A stretch of 64,000 nucleotides of DNA from Lunularia cruciata (taxonomy: Eukaryota > Streptophyta > Marchantiopsida > Lunulariales > Lunulariaceae): the NCBI GenBank assembly GCA_948567375.1, contig OX419756.1:38356552-38420551 (forward strand), read 5' to 3'. Numbering within the stretch: position 1 is the first letter of the stretch; the number at the start of each line of letters is the position of its first letter. The position numbers and the translations under genes were made by a program. The notes under the pieces are model-generated. The model was not told the DNA's origin and searched no databases. It saw only the letters and a list, made by a program, of their open reading frames with translations. Positions 45,649 through 57,084 of the stretch are shown piece after piece.

Positions 45649-46100
45649 TAATCAGATTGCTTACCACTCTCAACTCAATACAACTCAGATCAGTACTTGA
45701 TTTGTCACTCTATAAACTACCAACAACTGGGCATTGATTACAATCAAGCCACACCCACTCAAGCATAGAGAATCCAGGTGACGCTCACGGGCCTCTGTCC
45801 ACCATAGCCAGGAACTCGAAGGCTCAACATCAAAGAAGTGAGATCTCTAGAGCTCACTTCAAAACTATATCCCCTAGACTCAAGCTAGCTCTAAAACCCT
45901 AACGGTCGCTCTGATGGCACACTTGATGGTGCAAACGGTGCAAAGTGACAGTGGGCCCCACCGTGAAGTCAGTACCCCGAACACAAAATCTTACCGTCGG
46001 AAAGTAGTCGCTAAGAAACTGCTGAAATAACTCTAACTACTATCACTGGAACTCCAGTGTCCAAGCATCTAGATGTGGTGCTACAAATGGCGTGACAGCT
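45649..46100 (-). repeat. Gypsy-1 5' LTR (block B only)
   Basis: It matches 36511-36962 along its length, including ATCAGATTGCTTACCACTCT at the left edge and GTGACAGCT at the right edge. Compared with the 3' LTR and with the relic at 1331-1700 it lacks block A', so its element-sense 5' end appears truncated. Confidence 0.85.
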
Positions 46101-46470
46101 TGCTCACTTATTTCAACACTGCGTGAGGCACTATGAAGTTGCATGTGTTTTAGTGGAGGTTTATTATGGCCGCCTTCTACTTCCCTCAATTTGTTTAGTG
46201 TCTCGGGACTCAAGCATCGGTAGCGCCTAATGTGATATACTCTATCTCCAGTCCTTTGATGTTTCGCTCCTTGTCAGCCTAGAGACCATCCACTCTCTTT
46301 CCCTTCACTCCAACTCACACTATTGCTTTGTTTCATAGTCCTATACATGTGTTCTGTCCAGTCTGCCAATTTCAGTTCTCTTGATTGGTTTAGTTTTGAC
46401 TCGTGGGTCTTCAATTAGAGCTTGTCTATTTTGCTACATACTTTACTAAGCGCTGATCTATTACATGATG
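46101..46470. repeat. Right-hand continuation of the repeat disrupted by gypsy-1
   Basis: CACTGCGTGAGGCACTATGAAG and GTGGAGGTTTATTATGGCCG match the repeat at 35800-35960. The rest is pyrimidine-rich without genes. Confidence 0.6.
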
Positions 46471-46475
46471 TATTA

Positions 46476-46884
46476 TGTAAAAGACCGAAACCGAGGAGAG
46501 AAATAGGAGAATGGAAACTCACATTGGGACATTTGAATGAGGGAAAACTCCAAATGCCTAGCATGAGCTTCGGCCTTGGTATTTATAGGTAGCATACAAG
46601 ACTCTTGAAGCTTCTCAAGAAGCTTCCTTGAGCCGCTTTCTTGGAGTGCAAGCCAAGTTAACTAGGAAGCTTCTCAAGAAATTTCCTTCTAGAATCCGCC
46701 TACTTGGCATGCAAGCTAAGCTAGTTAGAAGCTTCTAGAAGCTACCTGCTTAGGGCGCAAGTTAACTAGTTGGGAAGCTTCCCAAGAAGCTTCTTAGATG
46801 CTTCTAGAATATTCTAGGCTATTTTGTCTTATTGTCTACTTTGTAAGCCCGACTAACTTCATCTCTAAACTCCATATTGTTACA
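46476..46884 (-). repeat. Solo LTR of the gypsy-2 family
   Basis: 409 bp matching both gypsy-2 LTRs, with TG...CA ends and a perfect 5-bp target duplication TATTA (46471-46475 and 46885-46889). It is the product of LTR-LTR recombination that removed an element. The HSE-like motifs GAAGCTTCTAGAA (46728-46740) and TTCTAGAATATTC (46802-46814) are kept. Confidence 0.96.
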
Positions 46885-46889
46885 TATTA

Positions 46890-48378
46890 CATGATGTATA
46901 TCTGCTCTCTACTAATGTTGATCAGGATATAGTGATATTTTGTTTGTGCTTAACCTTGTTTTTAATCTGTTAGATTCTTTACCTTCTTTTGGTTTTCATT
47001 TCTCATCTCGATTTGCACATATTATGTTTACATTTCATATGCATACCATTTGCACAAAATGAATTCTGGATCTCCCAAACTTTGAATGGCTCTTGCTCTC
47101 ATGTCTGAATATATTGGATAATTAGTGATTCTCCTAAGTACTAGTACTTGTTGGTTTATTTGCCAACAAGTGGTCCCACACAGCACTCTACCCTTCTCCT
47201 TCATAGTATTTGAGGTCCCACAAAGTGCCCAAAGCACTCTTCTAGAAGACCTCCCTCCCTTTTCCGCCCCTTCCTGTTCCCCTTTCCTCTCTTTGGATTA
47301 TTGTTTTTGTTCCACCTTTGGTTGTTGCTTGCTTTGCATTACTCTCTAAACTTTCAGTTCCTTGTTTTGGTGGCAAATGACCTGCTCTTTCCTTGTATCT
47401 TTGGACTCGCTCCATGATGTTTCTTTGGGTGTCAACCAACTTGCTCCTTCTTGAGCCTTTTGACTCAGATCTTTACTGATTCTTTGATGATTTCACTTAG
47501 ATAATTTACCACCTTCTTCATTTGTTTGCATCATCAAGTAGTTTTGCTAATTTTTACTTTCTTCCAATACTAATAGTTGTTTCTTTTCAGGTTTTAAACG
47601 TCTATGTCTTACCTTCTCCTGCTCATGATTTCATATTCTTCTTTAGGATGCTGATTATTATTAAACATATATGACTCCATAACATTTTTCTAAGGTGTTA
47701 TGAGGAGGTCCAATCATGAGGTATCTACTAAACTAGAATAAAAAAGAGTAAATGGTGGAAGATGTACACCATGGGAATGATTCTTACATTATGGAAGAAT
47801 GCATTATCAATATATCTTAAAGTGATAGACCTAAAGCAATAAATGCACTATAAGGCTTATGTGTGAAACCTCTCTAGATGGCTCGGTACCCATCTTCTCT
47901 ATCAAGTGTGGCCATGAGTTGGGCTCCACTATGTAATCCTGTAGCAAGAAACCTCATCCCACATGGAGCAAAGAAGATACTCTATCTCTATTGGGTGTTA
48001 TTCGCCCAAATCATAACCTCAAAGTGTGTCATGCAATACTCCATGAACTCTCTAACATAGACCAAGGAACATACCAAAACGTACTTGAGCTTATTTTAGG
48101 CCCTTAGGGCCAATAGGCCAAAGTCTCTATAATGTGACCATCCACATTGCTACACTACATCAACTATTAAATGTATAGCTTATTACTATCCCACATAATA
48201 TCCACTAGGTAGCCAACATCCAAAACTAATATCTTTGTTTGCCTCTCATGAGCATTAATAATATATGAAATTAATGCTCTAGACAAGGTCATCTTCTCTC
48301 AAAATCCTAAGTTTAGAAATCTCACAAAAGAGTATCATTGTCCTCTCCTCACCCCACTTGGTCTCCTTGTGCACATGT
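46890..48378. other. Unassigned, pyrimidine-rich to AT-rich DNA
   Basis: 46890-47700 is T/C-rich and similar in style to 35400-36100. 47700-48378 is AT-rich. Nothing specific recognised. Confidence 0.4.
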
Positions 48379-49062
48379 CTAAAGGAAGACGAGGAAGACA
48401 CTCTTTGAATCTGGTGTGATCACACTAGGCCCTCCATGGAGATATGGCTTGGTTTGTGTCTCATGACTTTGTATTTGGTGCTCTATACCAATAGGAGTAG
48501 ACTCACTCCCTAGACGTAAAGCTTCACTCTCTAGAATCTTAGACTCTAAACTCTTGTTTGAGTACAAAAATAGACACTCTTTGTATAGTTGGTGATTCCA
48601 ACAAGAGCTACTTTATGTATATTTTGTCTATGTTTGCACACCTACCTGAATCTTCATACTTGTTGACTCGTCATAAGCTCTATAGGATTCCTCTAACAAT
48701 CCTTTGGTAATATACAACTCTCTCTTGTGAAACTTCTCATCAAGGCAAAATCCTTGGCCATACCATGTATATGGGCCATAAGCAATCTTACTCTACATGC
48801 TCACTTTGGGATGTCCTAAATTGTTCTTCCCTCTCAAATAGACTCTTCTCTCTCTCTCAAGAAGAAAGTGCTCACTCTATGCTAAGTCTCTTTCCTTTGT
48901 AAGGAGCATGCACTCCCTCTCCACTAAGTCGCCCTCCCTTGCAAGGGCCTCACTCTCCCAAAGTGCTAATTGTGCAAGACTCACAAGATCAAAAGATGGA
49001 CTCATATCCTCACATCCTAACCTAATAGTGGGAAACATAAATATATCCTCACCTGCTCTCAC
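48379..49062 (-). pseudogene. Broken coiled-coil-like coding relic
   Basis: The minus strand has two open pieces: 48877-49062 (with ESEALAREGDLVERECML, helical and charged) and 48379-48567 (SLESKILESEALRLGSES), separated by stops in one broadly consistent style. No family recognised. It may be an accessory protein of a lost transposon or a gene relic. Confidence 0.3.
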
Positions 49063-52000
49063 AACTCTTCCCTCGAAGTCATAGCTCCTTTGAGCATCAA
49101 CAAGAAGAGAATCTTGGCTAGAAACATGATGGGTAGGGTCCTTTGTAGGGGTGTAGAAGGGTCATGTAGAACAGGAGTGTCATCTACAACATCATAAGTA
49201 TGATAGATGCACAATGAAAGTTCAACATCCATGCTGAAGCATTCAACATATCAAATACTCAATGTAACTATGGGATTGGAAATGCAACTATCAAATACTT
49301 CATGCAACTTTATTAAATGTCTGAAAAAAGAAAAAAAACTCAAAAATCATTCTAGAAACATAAGTTTTCTAAATGATTCTCTACAACTACTCTCTCACCC
49401 TCCTCTTTGGGCTCAGTCTCATGTGCTCCATGGACAAAGGTCTCTTGGTTTGGCTTGTGAGCTGGCTTGTCTCTCACTTAGGATGAACCTCCTATGGTTA
49501 TTATGGGAACGCACCATGGACTAAGAAGACAAGGAACTTCAACTCCATCATACTCTTCCAAGGCTAACACTCCTTGACCCTTGTTCATTAGAGAATTCAA
49601 TGAGAGAGATATAATTATAAATGAAAGGTGGGTACCTCCACCCCTAGTTTATATACCTGTGAAATAGTTATGCATCAAAGTTACTAATTATTCAAGTAAC
49701 TCAAGTTACTAGGCTTAAAGTCAAATAAAGTCTAAAGTCTAAAAGAATATCCATATTCATAAGAATATTTTACTAAGTATGTGGTCTCATCTTCATCCAA
49801 CCACTAAATCAAGGATTCCTTCATATGGGCTATCCTTGGATTATAGAAGAATCCAAAAAAAAGGTTTGTGTGTCCAAGAATTCTCAACTCTTTATTCAAA
49901 ACAAAATACTTAGGAATAATACCAAGTCAACACACTAGAATATAAAATAATGATGCTCATCTTTCCATTTCCTTTAAATTAAGTTCCTCTTTATCTTAGC
50001 TATGAATAACTTTAGCTAATCAGACTAATGTAACATCATCTTTTATCTCTATATAAATAATATCTCTCAAGTACTTGTAACACTAAACTAAACATTACAA
50101 TAGCACATACATGCACAAATGGGTGTTATAGGCCTTGGAAGAGTTTTACAATATACCTCATCTTTATGCATCCACTCTCCAACAAAAGATAGGTGAGGAG
50201 CTATTCAACAAATTATTGTTTGAAGCATCTACCATCCAAGTGTAGTATCTACTTATGCAATAATGCCAACTTGGCCTCAATATCAATAATCATCAGCTCT
50301 CCCCAATCATAGTACTCTCTTGTCTTATGAACCTTAGGCTTCACATTCAGCACCAAATGTCCATGCATTGCCTTTGGATGCCTAATAGGTGTGAGAACCA
50401 AACTAAAGATCTAGAAAAATAGTCTCCAAGTGGTATATACATATTTCTTTTTCAAGTTATCTTTTGGATGTGAGGTCTCTCATTGGAAACAAATTATGTA
50501 CCCATGAGTAAGGTAAAGCTCTCTTCTTTCCACCACTCCCAACCTGCAATGCAAAAGCATCCTTGATTGGCCCAATAGCAAGAATGAAAGTCTCTTGTGT
50601 ATAGTTCTTATGTGAGTAGTGACATTTAAAGTTCTCAAAAACTCTATATAAATGGGAATTTGCACTAAGAAATAAACAAAACATGAACAACTATACATTC
50701 AAATCAAAAAAAGGACACAAAGAATTTAGGGTCCAAGAGAGGTATTGGCTGCATAACAAGGATTGCTTGTGGAGTCATTGGTATGTGGGAGCATAGGACG
50801 GGGATCTCTCCCATCTAGATGTGTGCTTGCTTGTGGGACCATTGGTGGTAGGAGCTCAAGAGAGGAATTGTTGGTAGTGGTAGGAGCAAGTGCAAAATTG
50901 CACACAATGCGAGGGCCCAAGTGAGGGATTGCTTGTAGAGCAAGTGCAAGAAAGAGAGCTAAAAAGGGATTGGTCATGCGTGCCTTTTGGTAGGAGACTT
51001 GGATCAAGGATCTCTCATAGAAAGAGAGGAATTAAAAGGGAGATCACTTACCCTTCAATACCTTAAAATCAAAATCCCTAATTTCTCAGAGTGAGAATCA
51101 AGAGCAAAAGTGAGCAAGTGTAGGATTTTGGTTCATTTTGAGGGTCAGGAGTGGACTAGGGAGTGCTTGTTTAGGGGGTTGGGACATGGGAGCAAAGCAT
51201 ACACAAAAATTAAAACCAAAAAATCAAATAATCACTCATATTTTTGTAGGGAAATTTGATAATAGAAATAAAAGTAACGCACATCTAGGCAAGGAAAATC
51301 AAAGGTGATGCATGCTTTTAGGTCTATGGCATCTAGATCTCTTTCATGAATGTTCTTTATTGATTTTTGAATTTTCTCCTTGTCTAACCATTTGATATAA
51401 AATCATATGATTCATACTTTTTCCTCTTTGTACAAGTAAGATTCCATAATTATCAATTCCATTTCTGTAGTTTTGAACACTATAAACATCAAGATTATTC
51501 GGTAATTGGATCCAAAGTTGAACATTTAAGTATGAAAATATGACAAAAGAAGTAGCATTATATATCTACCTTTTTGGAGGCCAAATATGTGAAAAGAGGA
51601 AACTAGAGATAGCTTTAGTAAAAATAAAAAGTACAATTAACCAGATTTGGGTATTAATTGTTAAAAATTTATTAATAGATGTTAAAAAATTGTTTCAAAA
51701 ATTCATTTCGTAAATATTAACTAGTCTAATGATAAAAGATTCTTGATGGGAGTCAATTGGGAGTCCAAATTTGCAGAAAAGGATTTTATCAAATTAAAAC
51801 TAGCCAATTAAAAAATAATTCTTGGTTGAATTTGAGTCCAAATTACTAAATAAAATATATAAGAAAAATTTCAATTTATAGTACTTATGAATTTGGACAC
51901 CAAAAATGCTTACTATAGAGCTATATAAATAAACACATATAAGATAATATTATTTTCTATATTGAACCAAATATTTTATTAAATCATATTTGGCCAAAAG

Positions 52001-52409
52001 AAATTACTCATCCTTGGTTGGAGTGTATAATATTATGTATTGAATCATAAATAGTAGTCATTATGAATATGGATATCAAAATTGCTTAGTAAATTTTTAT
52101 ATCTAATTATAAACTTATGTATTGAGTGGGTTTAAGCCTATTGTGAGTAATTCATAAATATTTCATGGATTTGATTATTTTAGATACCTCATATAGTGGA
52201 TAACTGAATATACCATTCACTCATAGTAAGAAAGATATATTCCCATCATAAGGTAAAGTGTATCAAAAGAAACACATGGTATTCAATTTGATTTGTCAAT
52301 GCTTAAACAATCACAACCACAATATTTTAAATCTCAAAAGAAAGAGGAGTAGAAATAGAACAAAATGAAAGAAGAAGATGTTAATACAAGAAATAAGTAC
52401 AACATAGAT
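49063..52409. other. AT-rich intergenic DNA
   Basis: Two minus-strand open stretches (50457-50690 and 50726-51007) have no recognisable domain. 51200-52400 is very AT-rich. No RNA gene or mobile-element end identified. Confidence 0.4.
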
Positions 52410-52900
52410 TATATGATGGTAATCTATCACATACTATCTATAATACCAATAGCTAGACATATGATCTAGAAGTGAAATTTAGTTTATTAATATCTCAAAG
52501 GATGTTATATATGATAGACTAAATAGATTAGGTAGAGGTTTCACCAAAATAGTACTTCTACTAATAGTGCTGAAATCAAAACATACTTGAAAACCTTAGA
52601 ACCAATAGCTACATATACGATCTAAAGGTGAAATTTGGTTTGGTAACATTTAGAAAGATTTTATACATGATGGATTTAATAGATCAGAGAGAAGTATCAC
52701 CAAAAGTGTATTTATACTAATAGGGCAAAAACTAAAATATGCTTGAAATCTTTAGGTAATTTGAGAGCCTAAACGGATGAATTAGGTCTCAAAAATGTGA
52801 TGGGAAGGCTAGCCTTATGTCACTCCCTCCCCATTTTTCTCATCAAGATCTTTTGAATGGTACCTCGCCCATATGATTTGGAGATTCTTACAAGAAGATT
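52410..52900 (-). repeat. Inverted copy of the dispersed repeat at 5.38-5.88 kb
   Basis: Reverse-complement match to 5380-5880. It contains two related units (about 52440-52590 and 52600-52750), each with 'AATAGCTA.ATATACGATCTA.AGGTGAAATTT'-like and 'ATCACCAAAA' phrases. Confidence 0.6.
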
Positions 52901-55214
52901 CTCTAAAGATTCTCTCTGATCAACACTAGTTTGACCAACTAGATAGGACCAGATCCGACATGTCACCCATGCATGCATCTAATCTGAGGGTGTAGATCAA
53001 TGACAAGTCACAAATCCATGTATCTGATCCAAGGGTTATGCGTCAATTGAGTGTCTTTACTTTGTTATATAATAAAGCCAAGGTGCTCCTTTGGGGCATT
53101 GGAGTTTGAGTGTGAAACTTGTGTTTTCTCTTATGTGTTTCTCTACTATCCTCAAAACATTACACCATTTCCTTTGGAAGATGGAATATTGGTTACCAAA
53201 TTAGAACAATAAGCCAAAGGAGAATCTTATGTTGAATACATTTATGCTTGATAAAAATATAGACTCCTCCAAGTTTAAAGATGAGCTACAATTTCTAGCA
53301 CTATTCTATATAAAATCTACTACACCTCCACAATAAGAATGATCATATTATACCTATACAAACAAACACAGATAAGGATATTAGCAATTTGAGTCTCCAA
53401 TTTGCCATCATACTTGGAAGTTCCACCTTTCTAGACTTATTCATAAATTACCAAAGATAATTTATGGGGAAAGAAGAACTCTCATTTATATATAGAGTAT
53501 TTCTACCATCTAGGATAATTTGGACTTTTAGAGAAAAGGTAGGAGGAAGAAAACTCTCCACTTTAATGAGAATAGAGTGTCCTTATAGGAACATCTAGAA
53601 CAAAAATGTTGGTATTGCTCAATAGAAGCTCCCATGGAGATAAAAAATTGAATAGTATGACAGTTCTTTCAATGGAATGGAAGGTAATAATGATGGTTTG
53701 ATTGAAATGGCGTATATTTACCATGCTAGTGTGTGACAAATCATACATGACTGTCAACCGGAGTCTATTGAGAATGAATTGTCACTTATTTGGTTTCTTT
53801 CCAAGTAGACACTAATTAAGAAGTGATAAACAACGTTAATTTCCCAAGAGTTCCATTGCACCAATTCAAGAAGATCAAGTTATGGTTTTGGCCTAACATC
53901 CATGGAAAAGGTATAAAAACACATCATTTAGAGAAAGTACAAGAAAAATATCATAGAAGACCCATTTTTAAAATTTATTACATATATAAATTTTTGTTAT
54001 TCATTCTACATTCATTTACACTTATATAACATACCTCAAAATAATAATCAAGATTGAGGCAAGTGCTTAGTATTTTTACACCAATTATTTAAAATAGATT
54101 CATCTTAATCATATTAGAATATTACTTGAACATGTGAGACAATTTTTTACCACAACATACAATATCTTTCTCCATGTCCTCCTTCTTACCTAGCCCCATT
54201 TTACCTCTTTTCCTTGTATTTCCCTTGTACGGCTTGATGTGTTCCTGTCCTCCTTCATGTATTCCAAGTGGTCTCCTTTCTACCTTCTATACTATTAGAT
54301 GTGTACTCTTCTTTTTTACCTACCAAGTTTAGCAAAATTTGAAGTTTCCTCCTTTCTTGATAAATTGAAAGAATCTTAAATTTTATTTATAAATATTTAA
54401 TGTAATTACAATTTAATAGTGTATTCATATTTCTGATGAGACTAAAGGGAGCGAAAAAAGAAAAGAAAGCAAGAACAAACCGGGAACTAAATATTGTGCA
54501 AATTAAGAAGGTGATGCCAAAGCATTTCACTAGCCAACGTAATCAAATTCTATCAACCGATGATTATACAAATACCTAAGGCGTCAACAATAGTTTGTAC
54601 AATTTCCAAATAGTTTGCTTTTAGATTGGGAATGGTTTATAGATCTTTTGAATCTTAGTGATCCACTAATGGGAGAAATATCACAATGCAAATCATGCAT
54701 GCGTTTAGAGTTTCTTGAATAAAGAGATTATATATATATATATATATATTATTTATTCATTTTAGCCTTGATATGCATATTGTCTACCATACACATTGTT
54801 ATAATGGTAGAGAGGAAGCTCTTGGATAATTTTGAATAATTATTGAGGATAACCTGGTCCCTCTATATATTGTTGCTTAAACCAATGAGATGAAGATTAG
54901 TCAACCATATATTTTTCCATTTGTTTTTGTATACTCTACTCGTTGTTAGTTAGCTTTGAGTTCTTTCACTTCTTAATAAATGGATTCTAGTTCAACCGTG
55001 CATTAGTGCATTTTGACTTGCACCAGCCACTTTCTTGATAGCAATGAAGTTCTGCCTTTGTGAATATGTTTTGGTCCACCCGTATGCATCTTCGTTACTC
55101 ACTTGTGAGTGTGGTTTTATAGTAGATGCAATAGTGGTCCATATGACATGATGTCCTTACGGAGAACGGAGGATAGCTAGCCATGATGCCATTATGGATA
55201 TAGTGTTTACTTTG
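52901..55214. other. AT-rich intergenic DNA with one LINE-like tail
   Basis: Apart from 54186-54300 and the (TA)n run at 54729-54748, nothing is recognised. Open stretches (53563-53757 minus, 53823-54029 plus) show no domain. Confidence 0.4.
54186..54300 (+). repeat. LINE-like 3' tail fragment
   Basis: CCTAGCCCCATTTTACCTC through CCCTTGTACGGCTTGATGTG matches the tails at 55766-55840 and 11272-11350. No coding region precedes it, so it is a tail-only (5'-truncated) copy. Confidence 0.6.
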
Positions 55215-55870
55215 GCACAAGAGAGTGTATACCTTGTTTGGAGTGGAGGACCGTTCACATTCTTTGCGGACAACACATGTCATAACATACTTATACTTGG
55301 TTCAAAATGATCATGTGATAGTGGCAGATGTTGTGATTATAGACCCTACATGTGATGCAGTTTTAGAGGGAGTGATTACTCATACTCTTGGATGGACGGC
55401 GAGTGGTGTTGCAACATACAAGGTCTCTAAGTATAGGGGTATGCAACGAGGTCACCTCTTTGTTCCTCTAGCATTGGAGTTATATGGAGTGAAGGACATG
55501 GTGTTCAACACATTTGTCAAGGAGTGCACGAGAGCCTATCATATTAAATGCCAAGGGTTACCACTCTCACTCTCATATTTTGTAACATTTTTTAGACAAC
55601 GTGTGTCCATTGCTCTACAGGGAGCATTGGCTGGTGCAATCCAGAGGAAAACAATCACTCTAGATGACTCTTCTTTTGATGCTCTAGTAGTTTGTAGACC
55701 TTATGACTTGCATAGCTCGAATATCTTAGGTGCGGTAAGGCAGATTTCTCATATCGATATTATTGGGGCCTAGCCCCATTCTACCTCTTGTCTCTCCCTT
55801 ATGGGGCTTGATGTGGTCTTCCCATCCTTATTGTGTTCTATGAGCTATGCTTTCTTTTCTCTATAAATGT
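55215..55870 (+). mobile_element. LINE-like retroelement 3' part: post-RT coding segment plus tail
   Basis: 55225-55773 is open for 182 codons: VADVVIIDPTCDAVLEG, KVSKYRGMQRGHLFVPLALE, LYGVKDMVFNTFVKE, then SYFVTFFRQRVSIALQGALA. The pattern (DV..IDPT, charged linker, FVPLALELYG, and an R-x-R-V-S-I-A-L-Q helix near the end) resembles the part following the reverse transcriptase in LINE-like elements of plants and algae; this is from memory. The tail GGGGCCTAGCCCCATTCTAC follows directly. No reverse transcriptase motif is found upstream, so it is 5'-truncated. A related fragment lies at 5903-6210. Confidence 0.55.
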
Positions 55871-57084
55871 GGATTCTCTCGCCTATGAAATTATGAACTA
55901 TATATTAAACTTTTTTGGAATAGTCATTCTAAAAGGATATATATTTTTTTATTAATAATGATTAATTTATAATTATTTTTATAATATTTCGTATCTTAAT
56001 TAATATTTTTCCTTTACGTAAAATAATAGAAATTTGTCACTTACTTGATTATAATACGTCTAATGTAAATATAGTTTTTTGCTTTAAATGATAGGAAATG
56101 ACTAAACCATTTAGATTATGTGAAGCAAATCAATTTGATTAAGAACCTATGGTCAATTGAAAGGATCTACAAAACTTCAAGCTTTATTGAATTCATAGTT
56201 TTCGTTAGTCTAGAATTTCAAAAGCTATGGAATTGATCTCCTCAAATGTTCCACATGTGGACATGCCAGTGAAATACAGTAGTCTGACTAGGGTAAGCGG
56301 CAGATGAGAACACACGATGTAGGGTAAGAATACACAAGCGGAAGTATAGTCCATTAATTCGCACACGATACAAGAACTCTCAGAACATTTCTTCCGTTAC
56401 CTGCAAGGAACTACGGGAGTCCAGCACTGCAAACACCATATTCAAATAGTCGAAGGATTCCATTATTTGAATCCCTCTCTTAACGGTCATTTACTGACGT
56501 GGAATGGCACACGAACAGTATGACGTACTGTATATTCAAATTTCAAAAGTACGCGAGTGGAGGCTCAGATAGACCCATCCTCGTTCTCGTGTTCTCGACT
56601 TACAAGGTTGGATTGGCGGGGCGGGGCGTCTCTAGAGATAGTTGTTCGTCGCCTGATCGAGAGTGGCGTTCCGGTTGATTCGTGCGCAACATTTGTCTCC
56701 GGGGCGTTCTGTCTCATTGTGGCCTGTTTCTCAATCTGCTCAAGTTTCACTCCTTAGTTTTTCCCGCATCGTTCTGTATGTGTTTTAGAGTCTAGACCGT
56801 CTGTTCACCTCGGTAAGTATATCTCTTCTCATCTCCCGTTTCTTCCTCTCCTCCTTCCTCCCGTTTCTCGCACGCTTTCTTTCCTCTGTCGAGTTCATCT
56901 CAAATTTTCCGCCTACGCCGTCCCCTTCTTTGCCATAATCTTGATCATTGTCGAGCTCTCATCCGCGAAGATCGTTCAAGGCTTTCCCTCGTTCACCACT
57001 TTACTACGCTTGCATCATCCGGGTGTCTTTAACTGGGTGGATTAGTGCAGCCTGGAGTTTTTACAGGCGTAATAGGATCGCAAG
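55871..57084. other. Intergenic DNA and upstream region of topoisomerase II
   Basis: 55900-56200 is AT-rich. From about 56550 the sequence becomes GC-richer, with pyrimidine-rich stretches at 56820-56900 as expected of a plant 5' UTR. Possible 5' UTR donor sites (GTAAGT near 56814) exist before the ATG at 57085. Confidence 0.4.

Larger units (their letters stand above)
36405..46100 (-). mobile_element. Ty3-gypsy element ('gypsy-1') carrying a cytosine-C5 methyltransferase and a PHD finger
   Basis: In element sense: 5' LTR (46100-45649), long leader, gag with two zinc knuckles, protease, a C5 DNA methyltransferase domain, reverse transcriptase, RNase H, integrase, PHD finger, polypurine tract (CTAGGGGGG, about 37070-37080) and 3' LTR. 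Total about 9.7 kb. From 42123 to 39271 a single frame spans the protease end, methyltransferase, reverse transcriptase and RNase H, broken only by 13 stops (TAG or TGA). Frame changes lie in gag and protease, and between RNase H and integrase. It is an inactive copy. Other family members in the window are fragments at 1-1700 and 4574-5208. The methyltransferase is an integral part of pol, not a later insertion: no LTR, target duplication or frame change flanks it. Confidence 0.92.

Noticed and set aside
48379-49062. Homology between the coiled-coil relics at 4.3-4.6 kb and 48.4-49.1 kb
   Set aside because: Both are Glu/Arg/Lys-rich, but I see no shared sequence beyond composition.
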